From Margaritispora aquatica (taxonomy: Eukaryota > Ascomycota > Leotiomycetes > Helotiales > Discinellaceae), in the NCBI GenBank assembly GCA_007644065.1, contig VJWN01000028.1:186001-250000 (forward strand): a stretch of 64,000 nucleotides of DNA, in the 5' to 3' direction. Each line of letters starts with the position of its first letter. The stretch's first letter is position 1. Below the pieces are notes generated by a model. The model made no database searches. It worked only from the letters and a program-made list of their open reading frames with translations, and was not told the DNA's origin. A program made the position numbers and the translations under genes. Positions 11,087 through 21,400 of this stretch are shown piece by piece.

Positions 11087-12080
11087 TCACGTATCCCAAA
11101 TAGATCCAATCACTATTGCTTTACCTGATCGCTTGCTCTGGTCTTCGATGCTTTGCTCGAGCATAAGTAGGAGTTTCGTGGTCTTGATGATCAATGCTAC
11201 AGTCTATCAACATAGGGACATTCACGGCTGTTCATGACAACCATACCTTCAATGACCATAGTATACCCTACAGCAGGATCCTCATCGACCGTAAACCGTG
11301 TATTTGGCGCCGGCCGTGGATTATCCATCCTCTTCAAGACCTTCAACTTCAACCCAACGGTATTCTCAACATCTGCCCAAAGTATGCCCGAAATTTCTAC
11401 CATGGCTTGTTCAGCCAGCCAGCGTCTGAATATCCTCGTCGTGCTCTCCTTTATTTTATGCGACGACGTGAAGAGCCCCCGCTTGGGTCCCGACCTCACC
11501 AAGTTCACAGATGTGCAAAGCTGTGAAAACTGCTCAGAAGAGTCGAGATTGACGTTCTGGCAGACGAAGTCTTCGTGCTGGTCGACTCGAGCGTTGGCTA
11601 TAGGTGGCAATGGGGCAGGTCCACCGGCGGGGTGGGTGCGGGGTTGTTTTCGCTCAGCGATTGGTTTGAGTGGGAGGAAGCTGGAGTAGAGATCTGTGAA
11701 CGCCGTGTTCAATGTATCGTCGAAGTGTAGATTACTTATGGGCTTCGTATCTGCAATTGCTCCCGTCTCGAGATAGTCACAGAAGAGGTACGGTGATGTG
11801 AATTTGGTTGCGGGATGGAAACATTCGAGTATGATGCTGTGTTCGCGGCTTTGGGGGGCTTCGAGCAGTCGCTGACGAGTGATTCGGTGGACTATTTGAT
11901 GGAATTGATGCGAGACAAGGGAGAGGGGTACGAGAGAGGTGGTTCCAAAGAGAGAAAGTATAGATGTTAAGATCTAGAAATTGATGTCAGTACCATTCAT
12001 TGCTCCATCAGACCCTATTGTGTAATGAGACTAACCTCGTTTGGCAGATCACTGATCTCAGTAACTGTTCTCGTAGCCAT
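11087..12080 (-). CDS. F-box protein
   Basis: The proposed exons are 12080-12036, 11973-11247 and 11196-11087, giving 293 aa. The first exon encodes only 15 residues, and the F-box spans the first intron: DLPNEILTSILSLFGTTSLV followed by PLSLVSHQFHQIVHRI. Next comes a block typical of a fungal F-box family (SIILECFHPATKFTSPYLFC). F-box proteins recruit substrates to Skp1-Cullin-F-box ubiquitin ligases. The last intron (GTATGG to CTGTAG) is inferred: spliced, the C-terminus becomes ALIIKTTKLLLMLEQSIED and continues to a TGA at 11087. Unspliced, it ends 17 residues after VIEG at 11197. I prefer the spliced form because the tail is better protein-like, but RNA is needed. The substrate is unknown. 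Confidence 0.75.
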
Positions 12081-13485
12081 TTCGTTGAATTGATAAGGAT
12101 GATTAGAAACTATAAAACGAGTTGATACTTCAAACCTGTAGGTCACACAAAACCGTTGTTAAATCTCTTGTTGCAATTCAGCAATAGCGCACATGGTACA
12201 TATCAGTCGAAGGGCTCTTTTTCATGCAGAAAACGAGATGGAATCAAGAGGGACATCAATCAATAGTATGGAGTATTTGTGAAGGTCATGAACGGTAATA
12301 TACAGCTTCAATACAGCTTTGGGTAAAGGTAGAGCAGTACCGAGATATCCAGGATAGCTAATACAGCCGCTAGCACTCAGGACTGAGCTAGACGTGGTTC
12401 GCTCTTGGTCTGGGTGTGGGTAAACCTGAGTTGTTGGGTACCATGATGTTTGGTCGTTGGTGGTCAACTTGATACCTGTCACTATCAAGGACCAATGTTA
12501 CCGAGGCTCAAGGGTGCCCTGCAATGGATCCATTCACCCGTGTCACGTCTTTAGCAACAATACTGTGCTAGCCAGAAACTACGAGTGAATGTATGCAAGC
12601 TGCGTTAATGTGAAATATCAGAAAAATTGTTTCCACTTCATGGAATTGAGATTGGGAATGAGCAGAAAGTTTTCAGATGCTGCCGCTTATATAATCACGT
12701 GATACGATGTAACTCTTTTGCTTTAATGACTAAAGTACTTATATCGTGAGAAAGTCGGTAAGAGATCTTAACATATAGCTATGCTTCGACTTCATTATAA
12801 AACGCAGAAAGTTGGTATAAACCGGTAGGTGCATGGGGCTGTTGATTGAACTTCAGATTTGCCCGATCAAGTGGGTACACAGCGTTCAGACTAATGTTAC
12901 CCTATAGAACTCGACAGTGACATTCCACTTGATTCGACGAGACAAAGAGATCTCATGAAACAACTAACGGAGTTAAGAAGCTATCACTACACAACCAATT
13001 TTAGCCCTCGCTTAAAATAGGGGTTAGCCTAATGAATTGCCGAGGGTTGTCTCCAACATGATTTTGCAATCTTGTTAGCAGTATCTAATTATCTTCTTCA
13101 AAACTTTATGCAACAGGCTAGAATTGCTATTAATTGTGGAATTTGTGAGCACAGAGAGAATACAAGCGTGCTGCGCCACATCTTTAACAGACCAATTGCC
13201 AAATACGGCTAGAGGGAGCCTTCAGAGGCTGAGAACACAGAACGGCAAGACATGATCTTGAATTTCGAGCCACCGCATCTAAAGCATGAAAGCATCCGCT
13301 CCAGATCAATTCTGCTGATGACACACAGACTTTTCGAGGGAACGTCATAAAACCTTTGGAGGAAAACCTTTGAAGGTCACAGATTCTAAACATCCCACAT
13401 TCATCAACACACCGCTTGTTTATCTATGGTCACTTACCAATCCATACAACTACTACTATAACGCTAAATTCTTTCTCAAAGGACC
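12081..13485. other. Divergent promoter region
   Basis: This separates the F-box gene (minus) from the first F-box-like paralog (plus). No gene is supported; the frame at 12222-12488 is featureless. Confidence 0.45.
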
Positions 13486-14442
13486 ATGTCCTCTGGAGAA
13501 AATCTTCTGGCGGAAGAAGGAGACAGTGTATTCCACGATGTGGTCGAGTACCAGGACGATCGCCCCACCCCGAATTACCCCGCTACGGCCACTCTCCTCA
13601 GCTTACCTAGAGAAATAAGAGACAAGATATACAGATATACTCTCACATCACCGACCGGCTACATCCATCTACTCTTCCTCTCATCTCGCAATCCTGAAGC
13701 TACGAACGATAAAACGATGGATGAGCGAGGAAGCTTCTCGATCCCATACGGCCGTCTCTCGAAGCCAAACAGTCAGGGAACAGTCTCTCCTGCACTCTTG
13801 CAAACTTGCACCCAGATCCGTGTTGAAGCATTCTCAATCTTATTTGCGTCAAACATTGTCGTCTTTCCTTCCTCTGTGGAAGAGAGTGAGTCTCTGAAAG
13901 TTGCAGCTGCCCTCTCCTCGTACGGAGACAAAATAAGACATGTCTGGATTGACAGCTGTTTTGCTACTGCCGACAGCTTGGAGCATGTCGAAGCACAACC
14001 CAAGATGTTTCAAAGGTGGGCTGACGATGTGAACAGAGAGGGTCCTCTCGAAAGTGTGACTTTAAGTTTCACGCATGACACGGAGACATTTTGCAAATTG
14101 GCCGTCGATTCGAAATACCCTGATGGGCCATTTTCACGAGCTATGGAGCTGCTAGAAGACGATCGTTTACGGTGGGCAGAACAGATGACCAAGACAAGAA
14201 GCAGTAAAGTGGTGAGAAAGCTGGAGATATCCGGCATTTATTATGAGTGTAAGAATTTACCGCAATCTTTTGAGGCAGCTGTTGTGAAAATGAGAGATGT
14301 ATTTGGTGGAGAGTTGTGGTTTGATCCTGGGTGGTGTGCGCCAGCGTTGTGTTGGCAGGATGGTGAAGAGGTATGGCCGTTGTTCGCTGAGAATTCTGAG
14401 TATGCGTATGACAATTGGATCAGAGCACAAAGCAGTACTTAG
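13486..14442 (+). CDS. F-box-like LPREIR-family protein, paralog 1
   Basis: A single-exon protein of 318 aa from the ATG at 13486. It carries the three blocks shared by the local family. Near residues 40-60 there is LPREIRDKIYRYTLTSPTGY, an F-box-like helix motif. In the middle there is LLQTCTQIRVEAFSILFASN, and near the C-terminus FGGELWF. Families like this are catalogued in fungi as 2EXR or DUF7730-type proteins (from memory, not checked); they resemble degenerate F-box N-termini, but no biochemical role is established. Unlike paralogs 2-4 it does not start with MGS. It is the only member here on the plus strand, convergent with paralog 2. Confidence 0.85.
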   Translation: MSSGENLLAEEGDSVFHDVVEYQDDRPTPNYPATATLLSLPREIRDKIYRYTLTSPTGYIHLLFLSSRNPEATNDKTMDERGSFSIPYGRLSKPNSQGTVSPALLQTCTQIRVEAFSILFASNIVVFPSSVEESESLKVAAALSSYGDKIRHVWIDSCFATADSLEHVEAQPKMFQRWADDVNREGPLESVTLSFTHDTETFCKLAVDSKYPDGPFSRAMELLEDDRLRWAEQMTKTRSSKVVRKLEISGIYYECKNLPQSFEAAVVKMRDVFGGELWFDPGWCAPALCWQDGEEVWPLFAENSEYAYDNWIRAQSST

Positions 14443-14605
14443 GTTTGAACTGGTGGATTAATTCCAAGATGATATTGTTGAATAAACATCGGGAATGAGT
14501 GAAACGCTGTATTAACTGAATGGAAACCAGGTCACGAGAATTAATTTCTTGTACAAGATATTTTCCCCCCAAACTGTAAATGCCTTTTTTAACGCTAGAC
14601 ACTGA

Positions 14606-15544
14606 TCACTTCCATAAGGCCTGCTCAGGGAGGATCACAGGAGACATGACCTCCGCAAGCTTTCCTCTCTCGTTCAGGTAAACGTGGAAGAACTGCAACT
14701 CGCCCATAAAGGCGAACTGTATCTGACTCATCTTTGCAGCACAATACTCTAACTCTTCCTTTGACGGTCTCTCGATCTCCAATGTCCTCTTCACAATTCT
14801 CCTCTGCCCATTTTTCAACTCCTCTGCATCCAAAAGATTGATCCACTCGTCATGATCATGTCTCAAGGTCGCCAGCAAAAGGCCAAAAGATTCCGGGCGT
14901 CCTACATAGCCAGAGCCCAGTAGCTCAATAGGTCTGAAATGCGTAGTTGAAACTCTGATGCTGACAGTTTCCAACATAGGCATACGGCGCACACGATCCA
15001 TTGACCGTGTTAATCTGAGTGATTCAACGTTCCAGGAATGGGAGGCGCGTTGAAGTCCCTTGTAGGCATAGAGAAAAACGTGTCGGATGTTGCGAGCAAG
15101 CGTGTCACGTGCTATCTGCGGGATAAGAGGACTTAGCATCAAGACGTTTTGCGAATAGAAGTGTGGCATGGCTTCGTCTCTAATCTGGGAGTTTGTCCTT
15201 AGCAGTGCCAATCCGGCGACTGGAATTCTTCCATTTCCCTCGAAATCTAGGCGGACTTCCGATGGCGATAATATGCTGAAGCTAATGGTGAAATGATTCG
15301 TGCGAGAGACTTCAATAGATTTGGTTAAGAGTCCGCACATATAGATGTAGCCTGTGGGAGATAGGAGGGCGTATGCGTAGATGATTTCTCGAAGCTCGCG
15401 GGGCAGTGAGAGAAGGGGAAATGATGGAGCTGATGGGCCTGGTGAACACGGTGGACATGGTGGCGATGGTGAACATGGGGGACACGGTTGCTCTTTACTT
15501 TGCTTCGATCCTAAGCGACGATGTGATGATTGTGCTGATCCCAT
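14606..15544 (-). CDS. F-box-like LPREIR-family protein, paralog 2, with CPPC repeats
   Basis: A single-exon protein of 312 aa. The start is the ATG at 15544 (MGSAQSSHRR); the frame runs four codons further only from a TTG. The N-terminus fits the N-myristoylation pattern (Gly2, Ser6). Residues 20-37 contain two CPPCSP units (Cys 21, 24, 30, 33), which could be palmitoylated or bind metal. Block 1 is LPRELREIIYAYALLSPTGY, block 2 LLRTNSQIRDEAMPHFYSQN, and block 3 is the degenerate MGELQF. The predicted location is membrane-associated through lipid; this is inference. The 5' leader holds four copies of an 8-bp repeat. Confidence 0.85.
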   Translation of the reverse strand: MGSAQSSHRRLGSKQSKEQPCPPCSPSPPCPPCSPGPSAPSFPLLSLPRELREIIYAYALLSPTGYIYMCGLLTKSIEVSRTNHFTISFSILSPSEVRLDFEGNGRIPVAGLALLRTNSQIRDEAMPHFYSQNVLMLSPLIPQIARDTLARNIRHVFLYAYKGLQRASHSWNVESLRLTRSMDRVRRMPMLETVSIRVSTTHFRPIELLGSGYVGRPESFGLLLATLRHDHDEWINLLDAEELKNGQRRIVKRTLEIERPSKEELEYCAAKMSQIQFAFMGELQFFHVYLNERGKLAEVMSPVILPEQALWK

Positions 15545-15558
15545 TATATATTGCAAGA

Positions 15559-15590
15559 ACCTGAGTACCTGAGTACCTGAGTACCTGAGT
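15559..15590. repeat. Four tandem 8-bp units in a 5' leader
   Basis: ACCTGAGT is repeated four times exactly, starting 15 bp upstream of the ATG of the minus-strand gene. It is a variable-number candidate. Confidence 0.9.
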
Positions 15591-15970
15591 GAGGTTGTGT
15601 GATTCGATCTTTGGAGTTGATTAGCATATCATGGGGGAGATTTTTCGTTGTTCGGGGTGTCGTGGGGCTGATTTGATGCTCATTGGTTATCAGTTTCCAG
15701 GCTGCCACTTGTAATTCAGCCCGGATCTTTGGATATTGACTTGAACTTTCTTTCTTACCTTCGGGTTTGATATGTTTGTTTGAGGCTGTATTTAGCAATA
15801 AGTTCTTGACTGAAAAATAAAATAAATAAACAACATGCTATTTTAGTATTCGCTAAATGAGTTTTCAGGTTTAAAATAAGTTCTGACTGCTGAAGCCGAA
15901 ACGCTGCTAGTATTTCTACCAATCTACATCTACACACTGCTCCTCAAAAATTTAAATCAGGCAGGTTACC

Positions 15971-16918
15971 CTAAACCGGAGGAAACTTTAACACTCGTAA
16001 CCCTTCATTCCATCCAGATGGGGAAAAGGCATCACGTTCCTTGCCTGAGAGCCATATCTCTCCACCAAAAGCATCTCTCATCTGCCTCATAATAGGCCCG
16101 CAAGTTTGCATATGATGCCCAAGATCTTCTCCCATGATCATTTCCTTCTTCAACTGTCTAGCCTTCCCAGGCTGGCCTTTTCTTGGTTCTGCTAATAGAC
16201 TCTTTTCTTCTCCCAAAAGAAGTTCATCCCACGCTGTGCGTTCTTTTTGGAAGAGTTCAACAATGGCAGGAAGCAGCCAACCATTCCCGATCTCGAAGCA
16301 ACGGACAAAACGTTTGGGATCAGTGTCTCCAATCACCTTGATGATTATCGTCTCTAAAAGAGGAAATTGGCGTAAGATGGCAAGCTCAGTCCGCAACTTT
16401 TCAACTGCTATGCGATCCGAACTTGGCCCAGCGTTGGAACTTGTAATGTGCGAGTAGATACGAATGTGGCGAATACAGCGTACCATTTTGATCTGGGTGA
16501 TTTGTGGTGTGGGACGAGATAAAGTGAAGATGTTGTGAATATAGAAGAAATGAGGGGCTTCTTTGTGGACTTGAGAGCATGTTCTAAGTAGGGAGAGTGC
16601 GAAGTCCAGCGTGGGTGGGAGACTTTTGCCCTGTTGGCCATTTGATGAATCGTAGTCGCTCAATTCCTTGTATATACGGAAGTAATAAGGGGCGCCTAAT
16701 TCTCCAAACATGCGGGGAGTGGTGCCAAGGGCATGTACATGACCAGTGTGAGACTGTAGAGCATAGTAATATATTATCTCGCGTATCTCTCGAGGAAGTT
16801 GAAGAAGTGGAAACACTTGATGTTTAATTTTTTTCCATTGGCGATGATTGACGACCTGCTGCTTCTTGTGATAGCTTTTCGCAAACTTTTCATCTGGTGT
16901 TGAGTGACTTGAGCCCAT
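15971..16918 (-). CDS. F-box-like LPREIR-family protein, paralog 3
   Basis: A single-exon protein of 315 aa. The supported start is the ATG at 16918 (MGSSHSTPDEK), which aligns with the MGS starts of the two neighbours; the open frame continues upstream to 17065 but would overlap the 3' end of paralog 4. The N-terminal 35 residues are basic (KKQQVVNHRQWKKIKH) after a myristoylation-type MGSxxS. Conserved blocks are LPREIREIIYYYALQSHTGH, LLRTCSQVHKEAPHFFYIHN and FGGEIWL. The same strand and close spacing with paralogs 2 and 4 indicate tandem duplication. The function is unknown; a myristate plus polybasic patch suggests membrane association. Confidence 0.85.
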   Translation of the reverse strand: MGSSHSTPDEKFAKSYHKKQQVVNHRQWKKIKHQVFPLLQLPREIREIIYYYALQSHTGHVHALGTTPRMFGELGAPYYFRIYKELSDYDSSNGQQGKSLPPTLDFALSLLRTCSQVHKEAPHFFYIHNIFTLSRPTPQITQIKMVRCIRHIRIYSHITSSNAGPSSDRIAVEKLRTELAILRQFPLLETIIIKVIGDTDPKRFVRCFEIGNGWLLPAIVELFQKERTAWDELLLGEEKSLLAEPRKGQPGKARQLKKEMIMGEDLGHHMQTCGPIMRQMRDAFGGEIWLSGKERDAFSPSGWNEGLRVLKFPPV

Positions 16919-17051
16919 GGTGAGAGAATCACACCAGAGACAACAGTGTCGAGGAGGAATAGTTGACGACGATTTTTTAAGAAGAGAGAAACCAGGGTTT
17001 GCGGCTGAAAGAAGAGATTGGCCCACGCCAAGAAGTAACTGACAGCCTGAT

Positions 17052-17951
17052 CTATTGTGAAACATTCAGATCAAATTCTCCCGCATTCTGCAGGGGCAAT
17101 ACGGCAAGGCTCGCAGTCTCAAAAATCTCAGTCGTATTCAGCCAATGCGACCTCTTCCAAAACCACAGCTCACCACCAAAAGCCTCACTGAGCTCCCTCA
17201 ACCTTGGAGTCCATTTTGCGAGATTCTGTTCCTTTATAGAAGAGACTTCTAACCTCCGTATTACTTTCCTCGTCTTCATGATACCTCTCTCTCCAACTCG
17301 GAGAGCCTCTTCTTCAAGCAATTCTTCCCAGGCCACACGGTCTTGTTTGAGCACATCTATACACATCGCGACAAACTCTGGCGAACACTTCTCCTGGTAA
17401 TGTTCCATTTCTTGTGCCTCGCTTAGGATCCTCACAGTTACCGTTTCTAAGTTAGGCATTCCACGCATGATTTCAAGTTGGTCTTTGAGAATGAGTAGGG
17501 TTGCCACGGCCATCATCGGATCTTCAAGTCCTACGATGCCTGTATTTTGGATATGTCTGATACGCTGTGTCGCCTTGCACAACTGGACTTCGCGTGTAAG
17601 AGGATGAATACTGAATGTGTTGAGCGTGTAGAAATAGGTGATCGCTTCGTTGTAGATTTGTGAACAAGTCTGAAGTAAATCGATGGTAGGGCCAGGAGGA
17701 CTGCCACTAGTGTGATGTCTATATGTTGCTGGATGCATGGGTGTGAAGACGTATGGGGGATGTCGTATTCCGTCAACTTCGGAATACGTTCCAAAAGCGT
17801 ACACATTGCCGGTATACGATGTCAGTGAAAACTCGTATATAAGATTCCTGATCTCTCGAGGAAGAGATAAAAAGGGAAATGGTGAAGTGGGGGCGGCTGG
17901 AGGGGCAAGCTTGCCCTTTCGCTCCATCAGTGACGAGATTGTAGAACCCAT
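17052..17951 (-). CDS. F-box-like LPREIR-family protein, paralog 4
   Basis: A single-exon protein of 299 aa from the ATG at 17951 (MGSTISSLMERKGK), again with Gly2 and Ser6 as for N-myristoylation and a basic stretch following. Block 1, LPREIRNLIYEFSLTSYTGN, starts near residue 30. Block 2 is LLQTCSQIYNEAITYFYTLN and block 3 FGGELWF. It lies between paralog 3 and a truncated relic. The function is unknown. Confidence 0.85.
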   Translation of the reverse strand: MGSTISSLMERKGKLAPPAAPTSPFPFLSLPREIRNLIYEFSLTSYTGNVYAFGTYSEVDGIRHPPYVFTPMHPATYRHHTSGSPPGPTIDLLQTCSQIYNEAITYFYTLNTFSIHPLTREVQLCKATQRIRHIQNTGIVGLEDPMMAVATLLILKDQLEIMRGMPNLETVTVRILSEAQEMEHYQEKCSPEFVAMCIDVLKQDRVAWEELLEEEALRVGERGIMKTRKVIRRLEVSSIKEQNLAKWTPRLRELSEAFGGELWFWKRSHWLNTTEIFETASLAVLPLQNAGEFDLNVSQ

Positions 17952-18128
17952 GCCGACAAAAAAGGCTTGCTGGATGAATATTGGCAGTTGTTTAGAATTG
18001 CTTGAGTAGTCAAGTTTTTTACTTCAATGATGTCTGGGTGAGGTGATCTTCTGAAATGTGAGCTATGACGGCAATCTGCACTAGACCTGTTCAGGCGAAA
18101 CACTCTCAAGCCACATTCCAAGACATTT

Positions 18129-18293
18129 TCAGTCAAGGCCGATTTCAGGAAGATCGGTGATATATTTTCTCCCGATAGGAGTTCGATGGGAAAGCACAAG
18201 GCCTGTAGGTGATCTGAGGGCATAGGAATAGATAATATCTTTAATCTCTCGCGGCAAGGGTAACAGTGAAACTGGACTTGTTTCTTGAGACAT
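18129..18293 (-). pseudogene. Truncated relic of an LPREIR-family gene
   Basis: From an ATG at 18293 a frame of 54 codons reads through LPLPREIKDIIYSYALRSPT, the block-1 signature of the neighbouring family, and ends at a TGA at 18129. No block 2 or block 3 follows in any frame before paralog 4. It is therefore a 5' fragment of a further family member, cut or decayed after about 40 residues of homology. It lies immediately beside the 3' end of the NRPS gene (168 bp away). Confidence 0.75.
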
Positions 18294-18461
18294 TGTCCTT
18301 CTGGATTGCTATTATTTCAACTATATATGTAGGTTTTCGGCAAAGATGTTTTCGCTCTTGTGATGATGGCTGACAATATTTGATCGGCATGATCTCACAA
18401 GGGATCAAAATTTCACCGCAAATTGCGGATGAATCCTGTATATTTATCACATTGACACTAA

Positions 18462-21400
18462 TCATAGTCCCAAACCCAATACCAATCCGTAGGGAGCCTC
18501 AGTCATGGATTTGAGACACCTCGTATACCAATCTAACGCCACACTCGCCTCACCTTGACCAAAAACCCTCTCATCGTATTCAAGCCGGATAGAATACTCC
18601 CCCTTCCTCGTTCCCTTACGTATCTCAAGTTGAATCGCATAATTAAAAACCATCCTTTTCTCACTTTTCTTCATCACAATCCACCTCATAGGATCATTAT
18701 CAATTTCTGCTTCGAATGGTTGGAAGCAAAACAAACACTTGGCTCTGGTAGCCTTAGAGTCCTGCTTACTCAATGCATCGTATATCTCGCCTAGAGAAAC
18801 GAATCCATTCTCTGTCGCTGTCCAGAAAGCAGCTTGTGTGGTTTGTAATAGCTCCTCAACTGACATTTTCCTGTCTACATTCGTGTGGAATGGAAGGAAG
18901 TTGGCACAGGTCCCATTGATGAGATGTGCGTCATCGAGAGGAACGTTACGCCCTGTGACAAGATTATCGTATGTGATGGCTTTGGATTTACTGAGATGCG
19001 CGAGCAGCAATGTGTAAGCTGTTTGGAAGACGATGGATGCAGTGACGTTACATGACTCGGCAAGGGATTGAATAGCTGTTGAAATGCTGATCCGAGCTGT
19101 TTCTCCGAATCCTCCATAAATGATTGGATTTTCTAGTAGCTCTGGGAAATCGAACGATTTACCAAGTAGGGTGTTCGTCCAGTATGCAATTTGTGGCGGT
19201 TTAGGAACTAAGATTGCATAATTGACGAATTCTTTGAAAGTCGAGTTTTGCTGGATGGGTCGCATCTGCTGCAATTCTTTAAACTGCTTGTCGAAAATGT
19301 GAAACAATGTACCATCATATGATGCATGATCAATCTTTGTTACAAGATCCCTGGCACCCGTCTCGATATTGATCATAAGTGTATAACGCACTGCCGGTTT
19401 TGTCGGTTCAAATGGCATGTTCCATTCAGCATCTAGAATCTTGCGTTTTTCTAGTTCAGTACCGTAGTAAGCATTACTTAGATTGAGTAGAGAATGTCTG
19501 AGAACAACCTGAACAGGACTCTGAGGGGTATCTTCTTCGAGGTGAAGATAAAAACTTCTGAGAATTGGATTTTGCCTTGTGAGTTTTGTTGTAAGATAGA
19601 CCCACCGATCAAAGTCGAAATTTACTGGTAGTGATCTGACTGCCATTAAATGCCAAAAGCTTTCTTTCTTATTGCCTTGACCGAGAAACTCGATTTGGCC
19701 AGGCCCACAAGGATATATATCTTCGACCTCTAAGTTTGAAACTCCCAGTGCTGCTAATTGCTCATATGCAGCTTTGGGTGGTTGGTATTCCAAAGAGTGT
19801 GCTTCAATTTGACTTTTGGGCGCTTCCTTCGGGCAAGAAATCTTGATAAGAAGCGCCGCTTGCTCTCTGAGGAGGGGATAAGACAGCACATCTTTTACAT
19901 CTATCTTGTAGCCCTTTCGGCGAAGGATATTGACTAGACTGATGGCAGAGATCGAGTCGCCGCCCAGTACATGGAAAGAAGAGTTGGCATGAATCTTATC
20001 AATCGCCTTGTCAAACAAGCCGCACCATGAAGCTTGCATGACTTTCTCATTCTCCGACTCTACCTTTGACAAACATTCATGCGGTAGATAATCCAATAAC
20101 GTACCTTGTTTGTCCAAGTCTTCCACAAACTCTAAGATGTTCCTCCTATCAATCTTCCCCGAGGGCGTTACTGGAAATTCTGAAACAGGGAGCCAAAGGT
20201 TGGGTATCATGTGCCGAGAAAGACTATTGGGGCCGAGCATGCTAGCAAAATCTTGTGCTGATGCTTTGGCAGGCTTTGAAAGTAAGTTTCGTCCATCTTT
20301 GATCGCGTTTGGAACTAGATAGAAAGCGACCAGTTGTTTCTTTTTCAGTATTGTGGCGGCAACAACAACACACTTCTTGAACAGATTGGATTTCATGAGA
20401 ACGCTTTCTACCTCGCCAAGCTCAATCCTGTGCCCATTAAGCTTGATCTGATCGTCCTTGCGACCAAGAAGCTCTATCTCGCCGTTTGGTAGCCATCTAG
20501 CCAGATCTCCAGTCACATATACTCTAGTTCCGTCCTGGAGAGTTCTGAACACATCAACTGTCTGTTCCGGAAGCTTGAGATAACCTCTGGCAAGTTGCTT
20601 GCCAGATAGACAGAGTTCGCCGGTTTCTCCTGGATGTACCGTTTCTAACGTTTTAGAGTCTAATATTATGATGGAGGCATGCTTTAGAGGCCGGCCTATG
20701 TTCCTTGGATTCATATCTGGAGTGACCGTGATGACAGTGACGCAAATCGAAGCTTCGGTTGGCCCATATTCGCTGAAGACTTTTAAACGAGGGCTCCATA
20801 CTTCCAGGATATAGGGAGACAATGGTTCTCCTCCGACAATGAGAACTTGCAAGGTAGGAACTTCATCCGGATTCAGCAAACTTGCTATCGTTGGCGTAAC
20901 ACTGAGGTGATTTATGTTCATATTGTTGATCATGCTTGCGAGATTAGGCATCATGCCATCCTGGGGAGCAAAACATAATGTGCCACCTGTGGACAGGGTG
21001 GGAAACAAAGTGGCAAGCGAGCCATCAAAAACATAATTGAGAGCCCAAAGAGCTCGACAAGAACTCGTTAACTCAGTTGCCTCGACCATTCCCTCAATAG
21101 CTGCAGAAAGTCCACTGTGGGTCAATAAAGTCCCTTTGGGTCGTCCTGTGCTGCCGGAAGTGAAGATAATATATGCTAAATTAGATGGTGTCAATCCTGA
21201 ATTATCCACCAAGTATGACGGAGCTTTTTCCCAATCCACATCGTCCATGATAACGCATTGGCAATTGCATTTGGTTGAGAATACCGAAGTTACACCATCT
21301 AGTATAACTAGACTTGCATCAACGTCTTCGATTATCCCCACATTTCGTTCAACTGGATTTTCCGGATCCAGAGGGACGAATACAGCACCAGCGAGTAATA

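Noticed and set aside
16919..17065. 49-residue N-terminal extension of paralog 3
   Set aside because: It overlaps the 3' end of paralog 4, and the internal ATG aligns with the MGS starts of both neighbours.
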